Assembly (NCBI GenBank): GCA_963841445.1
Contig: CAWJCP010000001.1
Coordinates: 310,001-374,000 of the forward strand
From: Mayfieldus sp963841445
GTDB lineage: Bacteria > Actinomycetota > Thermoleophilia > Solirubrobacterales > 70-9
Length of the DNA stretch: 64,000 nucleotides
Reading direction: 5' to 3'
Position numbers and translations under genes: made by a program. Positions 1-9,411 of the stretch are shown piece by piece. Numbering within the stretch: the stretch's first letter is position 1; the number at the start of each line of letters is the position of its first letter. The notes beneath the pieces are model-generated. The model was not told the origin of the DNA and did no database searches. It saw only the letters and a list, made by a program, of their open reading frames with translations.

Positions 1-125
1 GCCGATGGGCTACCTCTGCATGTCCTGGGACCACCGGGCGCTCGACGGCGCGGTGGCGGCGCGGTTCCTCGGCTCGCGCGTCGAGCGGCGGTCGAGAGGG
101 GGTCGAGCTGCGCGATCGAATGCGC
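1..125 (+). CDS. 2-oxo acid dehydrogenase E2 acyltransferase, 3' end only
   Basis: Only the C-terminal tail is in the window. The frame starting at base 2 reads a segment with SWDHRALDGA, matching the HRxxDG active-site motif of the lipoate-dependent acyltransferase (E2) of pyruvate, 2-oxoglutarate or branched-chain 2-oxo acid dehydrogenase complexes; the His and Asp are the catalytic pair. After about residue 22 the reading decays and no stop codon exists in any plus frame before about 200, so an indel has probably removed the stop. The next gene is a leucine/valine-type dehydrogenase and lipB and lipA follow, which favours the branched-chain complex, but substrate type cannot be fixed from this fragment. 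End coordinate is approximate. Confidence 0.7.
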
Positions 126-1196
126 CGCGTCGCGGCGCCGCGCAGCGCCTCGGTCGCTCGAGCACGAGGAGCTCGCGTCCGCGCGGGCGCGCAGCGGGCC
201 TGACGTCGCGATCGCGGTCCACTCGACCGCGCTCGGGCCGGCGCTCGGCGGCTGCCGGATGTGGCACTACGCCGAGCTCGGACGACGGCCTCGCCGACGC
301 GCTGCGCCTGGCGCGCGGCGATGACCCTGAAGGCGGCGGCGGCGGGGCTCGACCTCGGCGGCGGCAAGGGCGTGATCTGCGCTGCCGGCCGAACGCGCCT
401 CGCCCGCGAGCGCGCGCGGGCGGTGCTGCTCGACTTCGGCGACCTCGTCGAGTCGCTCGACGGCCGCTACATCACCGCCGAGGACGTCGGCATCTCGCCG
501 ACGACATGGCGCCGTCGCGAGCGGACCGACCACGTCGACGGGCCTGCCGGCCGAGCGCGGCGGGCGCGGCGATCCCAGCCCGTTCACGGCGCGAGGGGTC
601 GAGGCGGCGATGCGAGCCTGCTGCGCGCACCGCTTCGGCTCGCCCGAGCTCGCGGGCTGCGCGTCGCGTGGTCGGGCTCGGCCACGTCGGCTCGCGGCTG
701 GCGCGCCGGCTGCCGCGCGGGCGCCGAGCTGATGGTCACCGACATCGACCCGTCCCGGCGCGCGCTCGCCGAGCGAGCTCGGGGCGCGATGGGTCGAGCC
801 CGGCGCGGCGATGCTCGACCGAGTGCGACGTCCTCGCGCCGTGCGCGCTTGGCGGCGCGATCGACGGCGCCGAACGTCGACGCGGCTGCGCTGCGCGGTC
901 GTCTGCGGCGCGGCCAACAACCAGCTCGCCGACGACGCGCTGGCCGACGCGCTGCGCGAGCCGCGGGATCCTCTACGCGCCCGACTTCATCGCCAACGCC
1001 GGCGGGCTGATCCACGTCTACGCGCGAGCTGCACGGCCATCTCCGAGGCGCAGGCGCTCGAGCTGGTCGACGGGATCGAGGAGACGATCGCCGGGTGTTC
1101 GCGGATCGCGGCCGGATGGACATCACGCCGCTGGCGCGGCCGCGCGAGCTGGCCCGAGCGCCGAGCGCGCCCGCGGCGGCCGCGCTGCGAGACTGA
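120..1196 (+). CDS. Leucine/valine dehydrogenase (Glu/Leu/Phe/Val dehydrogenase family), frameshifted
   Basis: NAD-dependent oxidative deamination of branched-chain amino acids to 2-oxo acids is the family role. Conserved blocks occur in order but in changing frames: GPALGGCRMW (about 230-262), MTLKAAAAGLDLGGGKGVI with the catalytic lysine region (320-378), YITAEDVGIS (467-496), a Rossmann motif equivalent to VVGLGHVGSRLA (about 670-705), CGAANNQLA (904-930) and YAPDFIANAGGLIHVY (975-1020). At least eight single-base shifts separate these blocks, yet every block is intact, so assembly error is more likely than decay. Length (about 355 residues) suits leucine dehydrogenase. TGA at 1194-1196 ends it 6 bases before lipB. 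Start ATG at 120 is a guess. Confidence 0.8.
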
Positions 1197-1202
1197 GGCG
1201 CG

Positions 1203-1961
1203 ATGCGCAGAGCTCTGGGTCGTCCGCTGCGGTCTGGTCCCCTACGAGGAGGCGTCGCCAGGCGCAGGCAAGGCTCGGGAGGCGCGCGCAGCGCGGCGAG
1301 GTGCCCGACGTGCTGCTGCTGCTCGAGCACCCGCCCGTCTACACGCACGGGCGCCGCTCGAGAGCCGGACGAGCTGCCGATGGGCGAGGACTGGTACCGG
1401 ATGCAGGGGATCGAGGTCTGCGACACCGACCGCGGCGGCCGGGTCACCTACCACGGCCCGGCCAGCTGGTCGGCTACCCGATCGTCGACTCGCTGAAGCC
1501 GTACGGCGACGACGTCCACGAGTACGTGCGGCGGCTGGAGCGGGTGATGATCGACTGCGCTCGCGCGAGTACGGGATCGAGGCCGGGCCGATCGAGGGCC
1601 TGACCGGCGTGTGGGTCGGCGGAGCCGCCGCCGGTCGGCGACGCGCGCAAGATCGGCTCGATCGGCATCCACGTCAACCGCGGCGTCACCACCCACGGCT
1701 TCGCGGTCAACGTCACCAACGACCTGCAGCCGTTCGAGTGGATCGTGCCCTGCGGCATCGAGGGCTGCCGGATGACCTCGGTCACGCCGCGAGCTCGGCG
1801 CCGAGCAGGACGTGGACGAGTTCGCCGCCACGGTCGCCGAGCGCTTCGCGGAGGTCTACGAGCGCGAGGCCGGTCGACGTCCGCCGGCGAGCTGGCGGCG
1901 CGGGTCGACGGGCTCGACGCCCTGCGCGGCCGGCGCGCCGCCGTCGGCGGCGCTACGGTAG
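1203..1961 (+). CDS. lipB: Octanoyltransferase LipB, frameshifted
   Basis: Transfers octanoyl from acyl carrier protein to lipoyl domains, the first step of lipoate assembly. Visible blocks: LLLEHPPVYTHGRRS (about 1315-1360), GGRVTYHGP (1433-1460), LVGYPIVD, then KIGSIGIHVNRGVTTHGFAVNV (read in pieces, 1648-1715), which carries the catalytic lysine, and PCGIEGCRMTSV (1749-1785), which carries the catalytic cysteine. Frames change at least four times, including immediately after the start. A TAG at 1959-1961 closes the last frame, though another frame runs on into lipA, so the exact end is uncertain. It lies directly upstream of lipA, the usual pairing. Confidence 0.85.
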
Positions 1962-1965
1962 GGCG

Positions 1966-2911
1966 ATGGGAGGCCGCCGAGCGCATCCACGTCACCCGCT
2001 CCCGCGCCAACCCGGGCGGCGCGATCGGGATCGAGGGGCGGCCGTTCCGCGAGCGCAAGCCGCCCTGGCTGAAGGTCCCGGCGCCCGGCGGGCCGACCTA
2101 CCGCCAGCTGAAGCAGGCGATCGAGAGCGACAACCTGCACACGGTCTGCGAGGAGGCGAACTGCCCCAACGTCGGCGAGTGCTGGGAGCGCGGCACCGCC
2201 ACGTTCATGATCCTCGGCGACGTCTGCACCCGCCGCTGCGGCTTCTGCAACGTGCAGACCGGGCGTGCCGACCTGGAACGACCCGCTCGAGCCGCTGCGC
2301 GTCGCCAACCAGGTGAAGCGGATGGGCCTGCGCCACGCGGTCGTCACCTCGGTCGACCGCGACGACCTGCCCGACTACGGCGCCGGCGCCTTCGTCGGCG
2401 TGATCCGCTCGATCCGGATGCTGGCGCCGGGCTGCAAGGTCGAGGTGCTGACGCCCGACTTCCGCGGCCAGGAGATGCCGCTGGCGAAGGTGATCGCCGA
2501 GCGGCCCGACGTCTTCAACCACAACGTCGAGACGGTCCCCCGGCTCTACCCGAAGGCGCGCCGCGGCTCGGACTTCATGCGCTCGGCGCGGGTGCTGCGG
2601 ATGGCGAAGGAGATGGGCGGCGACGAGGTGGTCACCAAGTCGGGGCTGATGGTCGGCCTCGGCGAGAGCTTCGACGAGATGGTCGAGACGTTCGGGATCC
2701 TGCGCGAGCACGGGGTCCAGATCCTCACCGTCGGCCAGTACCTGCGGCCGACCGAGCAGCACCTGCCGGTCGTCCGCTACTGGCACCCGGACGAGTTCGA
2801 GGCGCTCGAGCAGGCGCCTACGAGATCGGCTTCGAGTCGGTCGCCGCCGGCCCGCTGGTGCGCAGCTCCTACCACGCCGACGAGCAGGTCCCCGACCGCG
2901 CCGCCGCCTAG
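1966..2911 (+). CDS. lipA: Lipoyl synthase LipA, frameshifted
   Basis: Radical SAM enzyme inserting two sulfurs into protein-bound octanoyl groups. The auxiliary cluster motif CEEANCPNVGEC (about 2148-2183) and the radical SAM motif CTRRCGFC (about 2224-2247) are intact. Further blocks are SVDRDDLPDYGA, VFNHNVETVPRLYP and KSGLMVGLGE. Frame changes occur near 2268 and 2815, and probably just after the ATG at 1966. The C-terminal part carries the conserved RSSYHADEQ sequence, whose serine ligates the auxiliary cluster. With lipB it supplies the cofactor of the E2 protein encoded at the window edge. Confidence 0.9.
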
Positions 2912-2992
2912 CGGCTCCGGACGGCGCCGCGATCGTCGCCCCCGCTGCGTGCCGCGGCTCACCGCCCTCGGCGTCTGTAGGCTCGCCGCGCG

Positions 2993-3838
2993 TTGATCCC
3001 CCTCAAGGACAACGTCCCCACCCGCCCCTGCCGCTGGTCACGATCCTGCTGATCGTCGTCAACCTCGCCTTCTTCGGCTGGCAGCTGACTTCTCGAGCAG
3101 CGACGCCGTCGAACCCGAGAGCTCGCCCAGCTCTCACCGAGCGCGACCAGAACTCGGTCGAGTACGGCGCGATCCCCTACCGGTCCTGCACCCCGGGCGA
3201 ATTGCGCCTCCGGCGTACCACGGCTCGATCGGGTCGGAGGCGATCGTCTGCGAGGGAACGTCGACTACGAGGAGGCGCAGGCGGAAGCAACGCGCGGCGC
3301 CCCCTTCGTCGCCACTCGAACCCGCCCTGGTGGGTGACCCTGTTCACGCTCGATGTTCATGCACGGCGGTGTCCTGCACATCGCCTTCAACATGCTCTTC
3401 CTGTGGATCTTCGGCAACAACGTCGAGGACGCGATGGGCCGCGGGCGCTTCCTGCTCTTCTACCTGCTCGCCGGGCTCGCGGCGGTCTACTCGCAGGCGG
3501 CGATCGACCCCGGCGCGACGGTGCCGACGATCGGCGCGAGCGGGGCGATCGCGGGGGTGCTCGGCGCCTACGCGCTGCTCTTACCGCGGGCGCGGGTGCT
3601 GACCGCTGATCCTGATCTTCTTCGTCACGCTGGTCGAGATCCCGGCCTTGGTGATGCTCGGGATCTGGTTCGTGCTCCAGTTCCTCCCCGCGGTCGGCCA
3701 GGTCGCGGTCCCCGACGTGACCGGAGCGGCGGGGTCGCCTACTTCGCCCACGTCGGCGGGTTCGTCTTCGGGCTGGCGCTGGTGAAGCTGTTCGTGCGCG
3801 GGCGCCCGCTCCCCGGCGCCCTGGCGGCGGGCTGGTGA
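2993..3838 (+). CDS. Rhomboid family intramembrane serine protease, frameshifted
   Basis: Polytopic membrane protease. From the TTG at 2993 the protein begins with a short polar stretch and a first membrane helix rich in Ile, Leu and Val (about 3030-3085). The core holds MFMHGGVLHIAFNMLFLWIFG (3353-3415) and GASGAIAG (about 3535-3558), whose serine is the nucleophile, and the final helix has AHVGGFVFG (about 3748-3775), whose histidine completes the dyad. Frame changes near 3090, 3330 and 3605 break the gene, but all catalytic blocks survive. The loop between the first helix and the core is scrambled and unreliable. Substrate unknown. Confidence 0.85.
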
Positions 3839-4777
3839 GGCGCGCGCGGGCGCACTCGCCGTGGTGCTCGTGATCGGCGGCCGGCGCCGCGGCGGTGCTG
3901 GTCGCGCGTCGCTCGACGCCGGCACCGGATCGGGATCGGTCGAGGCGGCCGCGGCGCTGCCGAGCCCGCTTCACCGACGACCCCGGCACCCGGCCTCCGG
4001 TCCGAAATCGCTTCACGGTCCACCCGGCGCCGGCGCCGACCCCGCTGCAGGTGCTCCTCAAGCACCCGCCGAGGGCCGGGCTGCTGTTCGACGTCGCAGC
4101 GGTGACGTGCTCTGGAGCTCCACCCGCGCCGCGAGCTGCCGATCGCGAGCCTGACGAAGATGATGACGGCGCTGCTCGTCGCCGAGCGGCACCGGCTGAC
4201 GAGCGGGTGCTGATCACACCGCGGGGCTGCGCTACGCGGGCTCCGGGGCCGGGGTGCTGCCGCGGGGCAAGAGGTGCGCCTGGGGCCGCTGCTCTACGGG
4301 CTGATGCTGGTCTCCGGCAACGACGCGGCGATCGCGCTTGCCCAGCACGACGCCCACACGTCGGCGGCTTCGTGCGGCGGATGAACGTGCGCGCCCGCGA
4401 GCTCGGGCTCAGCTGCTCGCACTTCTCGACCCCGAGCGGGATCCGCGACCAGGGCAACTACTCCTGCCCGCTCGACCTGGCGACGCTGGCGCGGCTCGAC
4501 CTCGCCGAATCCCGTGGTCGCGAAGGTCGTCGGCACGCGCCGGCTGCGGATGCGCTTCCCGATCAAGGGCGACTACCTGGACCTCTTCAACATCAATCCC
4601 TTCCTCGGCGACCCGGGGGTGACCGGGGTGAAGACCGGGCTCACGAACGCCGCGGGGCGCTGCTACGTGATCACGGCGCACGTCAAGGGCCGCTACCTCG
4701 GCGTCGTCCTGCTCGACACTCCCGACCCGTTCAAGCAGGTGCCGAAGCTGCTGCAGGCGGGCGCGCGGGCGCGCTAG
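3838..4777 (+). CDS. D-alanyl-D-alanine carboxypeptidase (DacA/DacF-like, peptidase S11), frameshifted
   Basis: Penicillin-binding D,D-carboxypeptidase trimming peptidoglycan stem peptides outside the membrane. The three active-site motifs are present in order: SLTK (about 4147-4160), SGN (about 4314-4322) and KTG (about 4633-4641), in the contexts ASLTKMM, LVSGNDAA and GVKTGLTNAAG. A hydrophobic N-terminal segment at about 3855-3905 is the export signal or anchor. At least six frame changes occur before 4515; from 4514 to the stop at 4777 the frame is continuous. It follows the rhomboid gene with almost no spacing, so co-transcription is likely. The start is uncertain. Confidence 0.85.
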
Positions 4778-4785
4778 GCTGAGAG

Positions 4786-4859
4786 TGGAGCCAGCCGGGA
4801 TCGAACCGGCGACCTCTGCGTTGCAAACGCAGGCGCTCTTCCAACTGAGCTATGGCCCC
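4786..4859 (-). tRNA. tRNA-Ala(TGC)
   Basis: The reverse complement opens GGGGCCATAGCTCAG and folds as a cloverleaf. The acceptor GGGGCCA pairs with TGGCTCC (one G-U), the discriminator is A, the anticodon stem CTGCG/CGCAG encloses loop TTTGCAA with anticodon TGC, and the T arm contains GGTTCGATCC. No CCA is encoded. It lies 8 bases beyond the carboxypeptidase stop, on the opposite strand. Confidence 0.97.
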
Positions 4860-4962
4860 TGGGCGCCAATTGTAGGCCCGTCACATCCCGCAATCGGGCC
4901 TGCACGGCCGGTCGCCGCCCTGCGTGTGAGAGACTGGCCGCGAGTGCTCCAGGAGGGAATAG

Positions 4963-6328
4963 ATGGCAGCCAAGACCAAGACCGCGGAGGCTCGGGGAGC
5001 GCGAGACCCGACAAGTCGCCCGAGACGGTCGACCGCGAAGCCGAGCAGGAAGAGGCGAAGGGCAAGCGCAAGCCGGGCCAGCGCGCCGAGGTCTCCAACC
5101 TCGACATCGTCCGCCACTACTTCGACCCCGCCTGCGAGCGGCTCGGGCTGCGCGAGGACCTGCGCACGGTCTTCTGGAGCCCCTACCGCGAGGTCACGGT
5201 GCAGATCCCGGTCAAGCTCACCGACGGCAAGATCCACGTCTTCTCCGGCTACCGGATCCAGCACAACGGCGCCCGCGGCCCCTACAAGGGCGGCGTCCGC
5301 TTCCACCCCGAGGTCGACATCGACGAGGTCCGCGCGCTCGCCTCGCTGATGAGCTGGAAGACGGCCGTCGCCGGCGTCCCCTTCGGCGGCGCGAAGGGCG
5401 GCGTCAACTGCCCCGCCGGCGAGCTCGAGCAGTCCGAGCTGCAGTCGATCACGCGCTCGTTCATGGACAAGATCGAGAAGGTGCTCGGCCCGACCCGCGA
5501 CATCCCGGCGCCCGACGTCGAACACCAACGCCCAGACGATGGCCTGGATCATGGACGAGTACGGAAAGCTCCACGGCCACACGCCCGCGATCTGCACCGG
5601 CAAGCCGATCGAGCTCGAGGGCTCCTACGGCCGCGAGGCGGCGACCGGGCGCGGCTGCGTCTACATGTTCCGCGAGGCGGCGCCGCAGCTCGGGCTCAGC
5701 CCCGCCGACACGACCTTCGTCGTGCAGGGGTTCGGCAACGTCGGCTCCTGGGCGGCGCGGATCATGCAGCAGCTCGGCTGCCAAGATGGTCGCCGTCTCC
5801 GACGCCAGCGGCGCGATCCGCAGCGACGCCGGCATCGACGCCGACGCGCTGCGCACGCTTCCTCGACGACGGCGGCAAGCTGACCGAGTTCGAGGGCTCG
5901 AGGAGATCGACCCCGACGACCTGGTCGCGGTCGAATGCGACGTCTTCATCCCGGCGGCGCTCGGCGGGATGATCCACGAGGACAACGCGGACCGGCTCAA
6001 CTGCAAGATGCTGATCGAGGGCGCCAACAGCCCGACCACCCCGGCGGCCGACGCGATCCTCAACGAGAAGGGCGTCTACGTCGTCCCCGACGTGATGGCC
6101 AACGCAGGCGGCGTGGTCGTCTCCTACTTCGAGTGGGTCCAGAACCTCCAGCACTTCCGCTGGGAGGAGCGCGAGGTCAACGACAAGCTGGCGACGATCA
6201 TGCGGCGCGCCTACCGCGAGGTCTCCGGCCGCGCAAAGGAGGACGGGATCCCGCTCCGCGAAGCCGCCTACGAGGTCGGGATCGAGCGGGTCGTGGAGGC
6301 TGCGCGCACGCGCGGCTACGTCGGCTGA
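4963..6328 (+). CDS. gdhA: Glutamate dehydrogenase (Glu/Leu/Phe/Val family), frameshifted
   Basis: Interconverts glutamate and 2-oxoglutarate plus ammonia. The start ATG at 4963 has a strong ribosome site, AGGAGGG, five bases upstream. Conserved blocks: GPYKGGVRFHPEVD, VPFGGAKGGVNCPAGEL with the catalytic lysine region (about 5375-5420), then FVVQGFGNVGSWAA, the Rossmann motif (about 5715-5757), and EGANSPTTPAAD with MANAGGVVVSYFEW. Length of about 450 residues matches hexameric GDH. Frame changes at about 5010, 5520, 5780, 5865 and 5900 are single bases in an otherwise perfect protein, so I regard the gene as intact. The first 45 residues are a charged, low-complexity extension. It is the second member of this family in the window; the other has the leucine-dehydrogenase signature. 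Confidence 0.93.
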
Positions 6329-6704
6329 GCGCTCCCGCAACCGCTTCCACCCCTGCCTGCCCGCCTAGACCGCGCTCGGATGGCGTGGACGCCTGTTCTA
6401 AATGCCTGCTCGTGACGCTCAAGTCCTGCCCCGAGCCACCGATAGCCCCAACACCGGTCAAGAACCGGATCCGACTGCCTACACATACTTGCCAGGGAAG
6501 GCAAGAACGCCAACAGGAAGCCCCGCCTAGAGCGGGGTTTTCCTGTTCCAAGGCCCCAAGCAGCCCGGCAGAGGTGCGCAACTTGCGGCGGCCTTCGGCC
6601 GCCTGACGGATGTGTTGGGCCGGTGCCGCAGGCGCCGGCACGCGCTGGTCAGGGCGAAAGCCCGCATCTGATCTGGCCGCTCCACTTCGTTTCGCGGCCT
6701 GGAA
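6329..6704. other. Non-coding region with several hairpins, possible structured RNA
   Basis: No convincing protein gene lies in these 376 bases. It holds small perfect hairpins at about 6453-6468 (CCGGT/ACCGG) and 6488-6505 (CTTGCC/GGCAAG), a strong terminator-like hairpin at 6512-6547, and two more GC-rich hairpins between 6583 and 6645 that could end transcription of the acidic-protein gene from the other side. The stretch 6373-6441 has a tRNA-like outline (6 of 7 acceptor pairs and a trailing A-CC) but no foldable anticodon arm. It may be the 3' UTR of gdhA, an independent RNA, or a damaged tRNA. Confidence 0.4.
6512..6547 (+). terminator. Intrinsic terminator downstream of gdhA
   Basis: AACAGGAAGCCCCGC is followed, after a four-base loop, by its near-perfect complement running into GGGGTTTTCCTG. 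The 13-15 bp GC-rich stem with a T run on the plus strand fits a Rho-independent terminator for gdhA or for an RNA in 6370-6510. The complementary strand gives an A-rich arm, so it could act in both directions. Confidence 0.65.
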
Positions 6705-7469
6705 CTAATCGTCGAAGTCGAAGTCCTTGGGCGGGCGCTGCTCGAACCAGAGGCGATCGTGCTCAGGGGTGTCCTGGAGGAACTCCGGGGTCTCCTCGAG
6801 AACGTCCTCGCCCTCCTCGCCCTCCTCGCCCTCTCCGTTCGGCTCGACCGGCGAAGTCTCTTCCTCGACCGGCGCGGGCTCGGGAGGCAGCGCCCCTGCT
6901 TCGGGTTCGAGCTCCGCCTCCGGCTGCGGCGATTCCTCCTCCTCGGCGAGTGCCTGGTCGAGCTCGTCGGAGAGCGACTGCTCGGAGAAGAACTCGTCCT
7001 CGACCTCGGCGGGCTCCGCGGGCGCCCCGGCCGGCAGGTCGGCGTCCTCGGCGTCGTAGAGCTCGGTCGGCTGATCGATGGTGGAGGCGTTCGGCTCCTT
7101 CTCGGACTCGGGCGCCGGCTCGGGCTCGGAGGCGCCCTCGGGCGGCGGGTGCTCCTCGGTCTCGACGGCGACGGTTCCGGCGTCGTCCGGGGCCGGCGGC
7201 GGCTCCTCGATCTCGGGAAGGTCCCTGGGGGCATCCTCCCCGGCAGGCTCGGCCCCAGCGGCGGTCGGCTCGGGGATCTCCTGGATCGACGCCAGCTCGG
7301 TCGGCGCCTCGGTGTCCGGCGCCGGGGGCGCCTCTGTCCGCGCCGGCTCTCCCGGCCGGGCAGGGGCTCCGAATGCCGCGTCCTCGAGCTCGCGAAGCTC
7401 GGAGTCTCCGGCGCCGTGCTGGCGCTTCAGCTCCAGGTGCTCGCGGATTGCCTCGTCGAAGATGCCCAT
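6705..7469 (-). CDS. Highly acidic protein of unknown function
   Basis: 254 residues, intact. I do not recognise a domain. The N-terminus, MGIFDEAIREHLELKRQHGA, looks like an amphipathic helix. Residues of about 35-225 are low-complexity Glu/Pro/Ala/Ser sequence with very few basic residues. The C-terminus ends in an aromatic/acidic segment (DRLWFEQRPPKDFDFDD). Folded-looking ends joined by a long disordered acidic linker suggest a scaffold or adaptor binding basic or membrane partners at both ends, but that is inference. It is transcribed alone, 26 bases downstream of the diguanylate cyclase gene on the same strand, so the two may share a transcript. Confidence 0.75.
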   Translation of the reverse strand: MGIFDEAIREHLELKRQHGAGDSELRELEDAAFGAPARPGEPARTEAPPAPDTEAPTELASIQEIPEPTAAGAEPAGEDAPRDLPEIEEPPPAPDDAGTVAVETEEHPPPEGASEPEPAPESEKEPNASTIDQPTELYDAEDADLPAGAPAEPAEVEDEFFSEQSLSDELDQALAEEEESPQPEAELEPEAGALPPEPAPVEEETSPVEPNGEGEEGEEGEDVLEETPEFLQDTPEHDRLWFEQRPPKDFDFDD

Positions 7470-7494
7470 CGTCTTCGGCCTCCTATCGGCCGCT

Positions 7495-8888
7495 TCAATT
7501 CGGCCTAAAGACTAGGCGGTCTGAAATCGTTTGGCGGGAGGCTCCGCCCACCCGGCGCGGGTCTCCCGAGGCCCTGAAATCAGCGTGGAATCGGCTCCGC
7601 AGCCCGCCTGCTCGGAGCCTGGCAGTGCGGTTCTTTCCCTGCTGCTTGGCCCTGTAGAGCGCCTGGTCGGCGGCCTTCACCAGGGTCTTGGTGTCGAGCG
7701 TCGTCTCCGGGCTTCCCGCCACCCCGACGCTGGCATGGATCGGGATCGAGTCGGTGTCTCCTTCGAGCGGAATGCGCATCCCGTCAAGCCGCCGGCGAAT
7801 CCGCTCGCCGACCTCCATCGCGCCGTCGATACGGGTCTCCGGCAGAGCGATCGCGAACTCCTCGCCCCCGTAGCGGGCCGGCTCGTCCACCTCGCGGGAC
7901 TCGAGCTTCAACACCCGGCCGACCTCCCGCAGGACCCGGTCGCCCTGCAGGTGGCCGTAGTTGTCGTTGATCTCCTTGAAGTCGTCGAGGTCGAGCATCA
8001 CCACCGAGAGCGGGCGGTCGAACCGCTTCGCGCGCTCGACCTCCTTGCCGAGGATCTGTCGGAAGCGCCGGTGGTTTGAGAGCCCGGTCAGCTCGTCTGT
8101 GATCGCCTCCTCCTCGGCGCGCTCGTGCTGCTGGCGCAGATCGCGCACCAGGGGAACGATCAGCGCGAAGGCGAGCAGGATAAGGACGACGAGGATCACT
8201 GCGACGAGCGCCTGCCGCCCGAGAACCCCGATCCACGCGGCCCGAGCAGCGCCGCGCGCACATCGTCGGCTGCGTCCGGGAGGCTCACGACTCGGGCCCG
8301 GTAGTCCCCCGAAGGGAGGTTGACGTCGACCGTGCGCGCGCTGTCGCCGCTGAGGTCGAGCGAGCTGGCGCCCGCGGCGCCGGTCGCAATCGTCGCGCCT
8401 CCGGCCGAGATCGCGAAGGGCAGGCCGGTGGTCCGGTTCACCGCGTGCGCGAACTCGGTCGCGTCGGTCGTCGACACGACCAGCCTGCCCGGCGCGCCGT
8501 TCGACGCCTGAACCTGCAGCTCCACGCTCGCCACCGGCTGGCCGCGGGAGTAGCGGGCGATCAGCGTCGCGCCGCTTGAGACCTCGAGCCTGGTCAGCCC
8601 CAGTCGCAGGGCCAGCCGGCGGACCAGTGAGTCGAGCGCGGGGCTGGGGCCGAGCGGTATGTCGGCGCCGAGCTGCGGGTCGTTGGCGACTCGGCGAGCG
8701 GCGTGGCGGGCGTCGCGCAGATCCGCCCCGTAGCCGTTCAGGGTCGGGGTCAGAGCCCCGGCGAGGCGGGCGTCGGCTTTTCCGGTCCTCGATTGCGAGG
8801 AGAGCGGAACGAAGAAGATCACAATCGCGATCACCGGGACGACCACGATCAAGAGCACGGTTACTGTCAGCCGCCGGCGAAAGGTCAT
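7495..8888 (-). CDS. Membrane diguanylate cyclase (GGDEF) with extracytoplasmic sensor, one frameshift
   Basis: Predicted to make cyclic di-GMP. Reading from ATG at 8888: a first membrane helix (TVLLIVVVPVIAIVIFF), an exported region of about 190 residues without cysteines, a second helix (VVLILLAFALIVPLV), a short coil (QQHERAEEEA), then a GGDEF domain starting ITDELTGLSNHRRF. The active loop is GGEEF and the inhibitory RxxD site (REVD) lies just before it, so both catalysis and product inhibition look intact. The N-terminal and C-terminal parts are in different frames joined near 8200-8235, just at the second helix. I read this as one gene with a single indel. An upstream ATG at 8942 would overlap the tRNA promoter region and is less likely. 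Confidence 0.85.
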
Positions 8889-8946
8889 GCGCGGAGCGTA
8901 TTCTTGCAGCGAGTGGGGGCGTGATGGCTCTGCCCTACGCATTTCT

Positions 8947-9019
8947 GGGGCTATAGCTCAGTTGGAAGAGCGCCTGGATCGCACCCAGGAGGTCGCCGGT
9001 TCGAGTCCGGCTAGCTCCA
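8947..9019 (+). tRNA. tRNA-Ala(CGC)
   Basis: GGGGCTATAGCTCAGTTGG opens a standard 73-base cloverleaf. The acceptor GGGGCTA pairs with TAGCTCC, discriminator A, anticodon stem CCTGG/CCAGG around loop ATCGCAC (anticodon CGC), and T arm GGTTCGAGTCC. It reads the alanine codon GCG, which is frequent in these GC-rich genes. It is the second alanine tRNA in 4.2 kb; the other carries TGC on the opposite strand. Confidence 0.96.
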
Positions 9020-9028
9020 TTGGCTGCG

Positions 9029-9315
9029 TTATTGAGCAGGAGCGTGGTGACGTCGACCAGGCCCGCTCCATGTCGACGCGTGTTTGACGCATCGGAACGC
9101 CCTCCGCCAGTAGCAGCCGTTGCTGGCGGCGCCCCTTGGCAAGCGAGCCATCATCTGCACGACTCGCTGCCAGGGCACGCCGGGATCGTCGCAAGCGGCG
9201 AGGACCGAGCCCGCGAAGCGCGGCGCCCCGGGACAGAGGTCCCGGTAGGTGGTAACGCAGCCGGGCGGTATCGCGCAAACCTTGCGAAGAATGCTCTGCG
9301 TCCTTTGCGAGTCAA
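9029..9315 (-). CDS. Alkyltransferase-like (ATL) DNA repair protein, frameshifted
   Basis: Related to the C-terminal domain of O6-alkylguanine-DNA alkyltransferase. Blocks seen on the minus strand: KVCAIPPGCVTTYRDLC (start of the winged-helix domain), then GVPWQRVV, then ADDGSLAKG and EGVPMRQTRVDMERA. In active alkyltransferases the motif is PCHRV. Here tryptophan replaces the reactive cysteine (PWQRV), the hallmark of ATL proteins, which bind alkylated guanine and hand it to nucleotide excision repair without removing the alkyl group. A frame change at about 9150-9180 splits the gene. The start is uncertain (TTG near 9315) and the end is either the TAA at 9029 or slightly further on. Confidence 0.7.
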
Positions 9316-9411
9316 CCGCCAGGCGCTCACGAGCTCTTTCTACCTGTCCCGCGACATCTGGGGCCTGCCGGCCGGCGCTTGTCCGGCGCCGCACGCGGAT
9401 AGGGTCGCCGT

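Noticed and set aside
4963..6328. gdhA as a pseudogene because of five frame changes.
   Set aside because: All catalytic and cofactor motifs are intact and the shifts are single bases in an error-prone block, so assembly error is more likely.
6373..6441. Possible amber-suppressor tRNA (loop TTCTAAA, anticodon CTA).
   Set aside because: The presumed anticodon stem does not pair (GCCTG with TGCCT) and the D arm is too short. TAG is used as a stop by intact genes here. Only the acceptor ends look tRNA-like.
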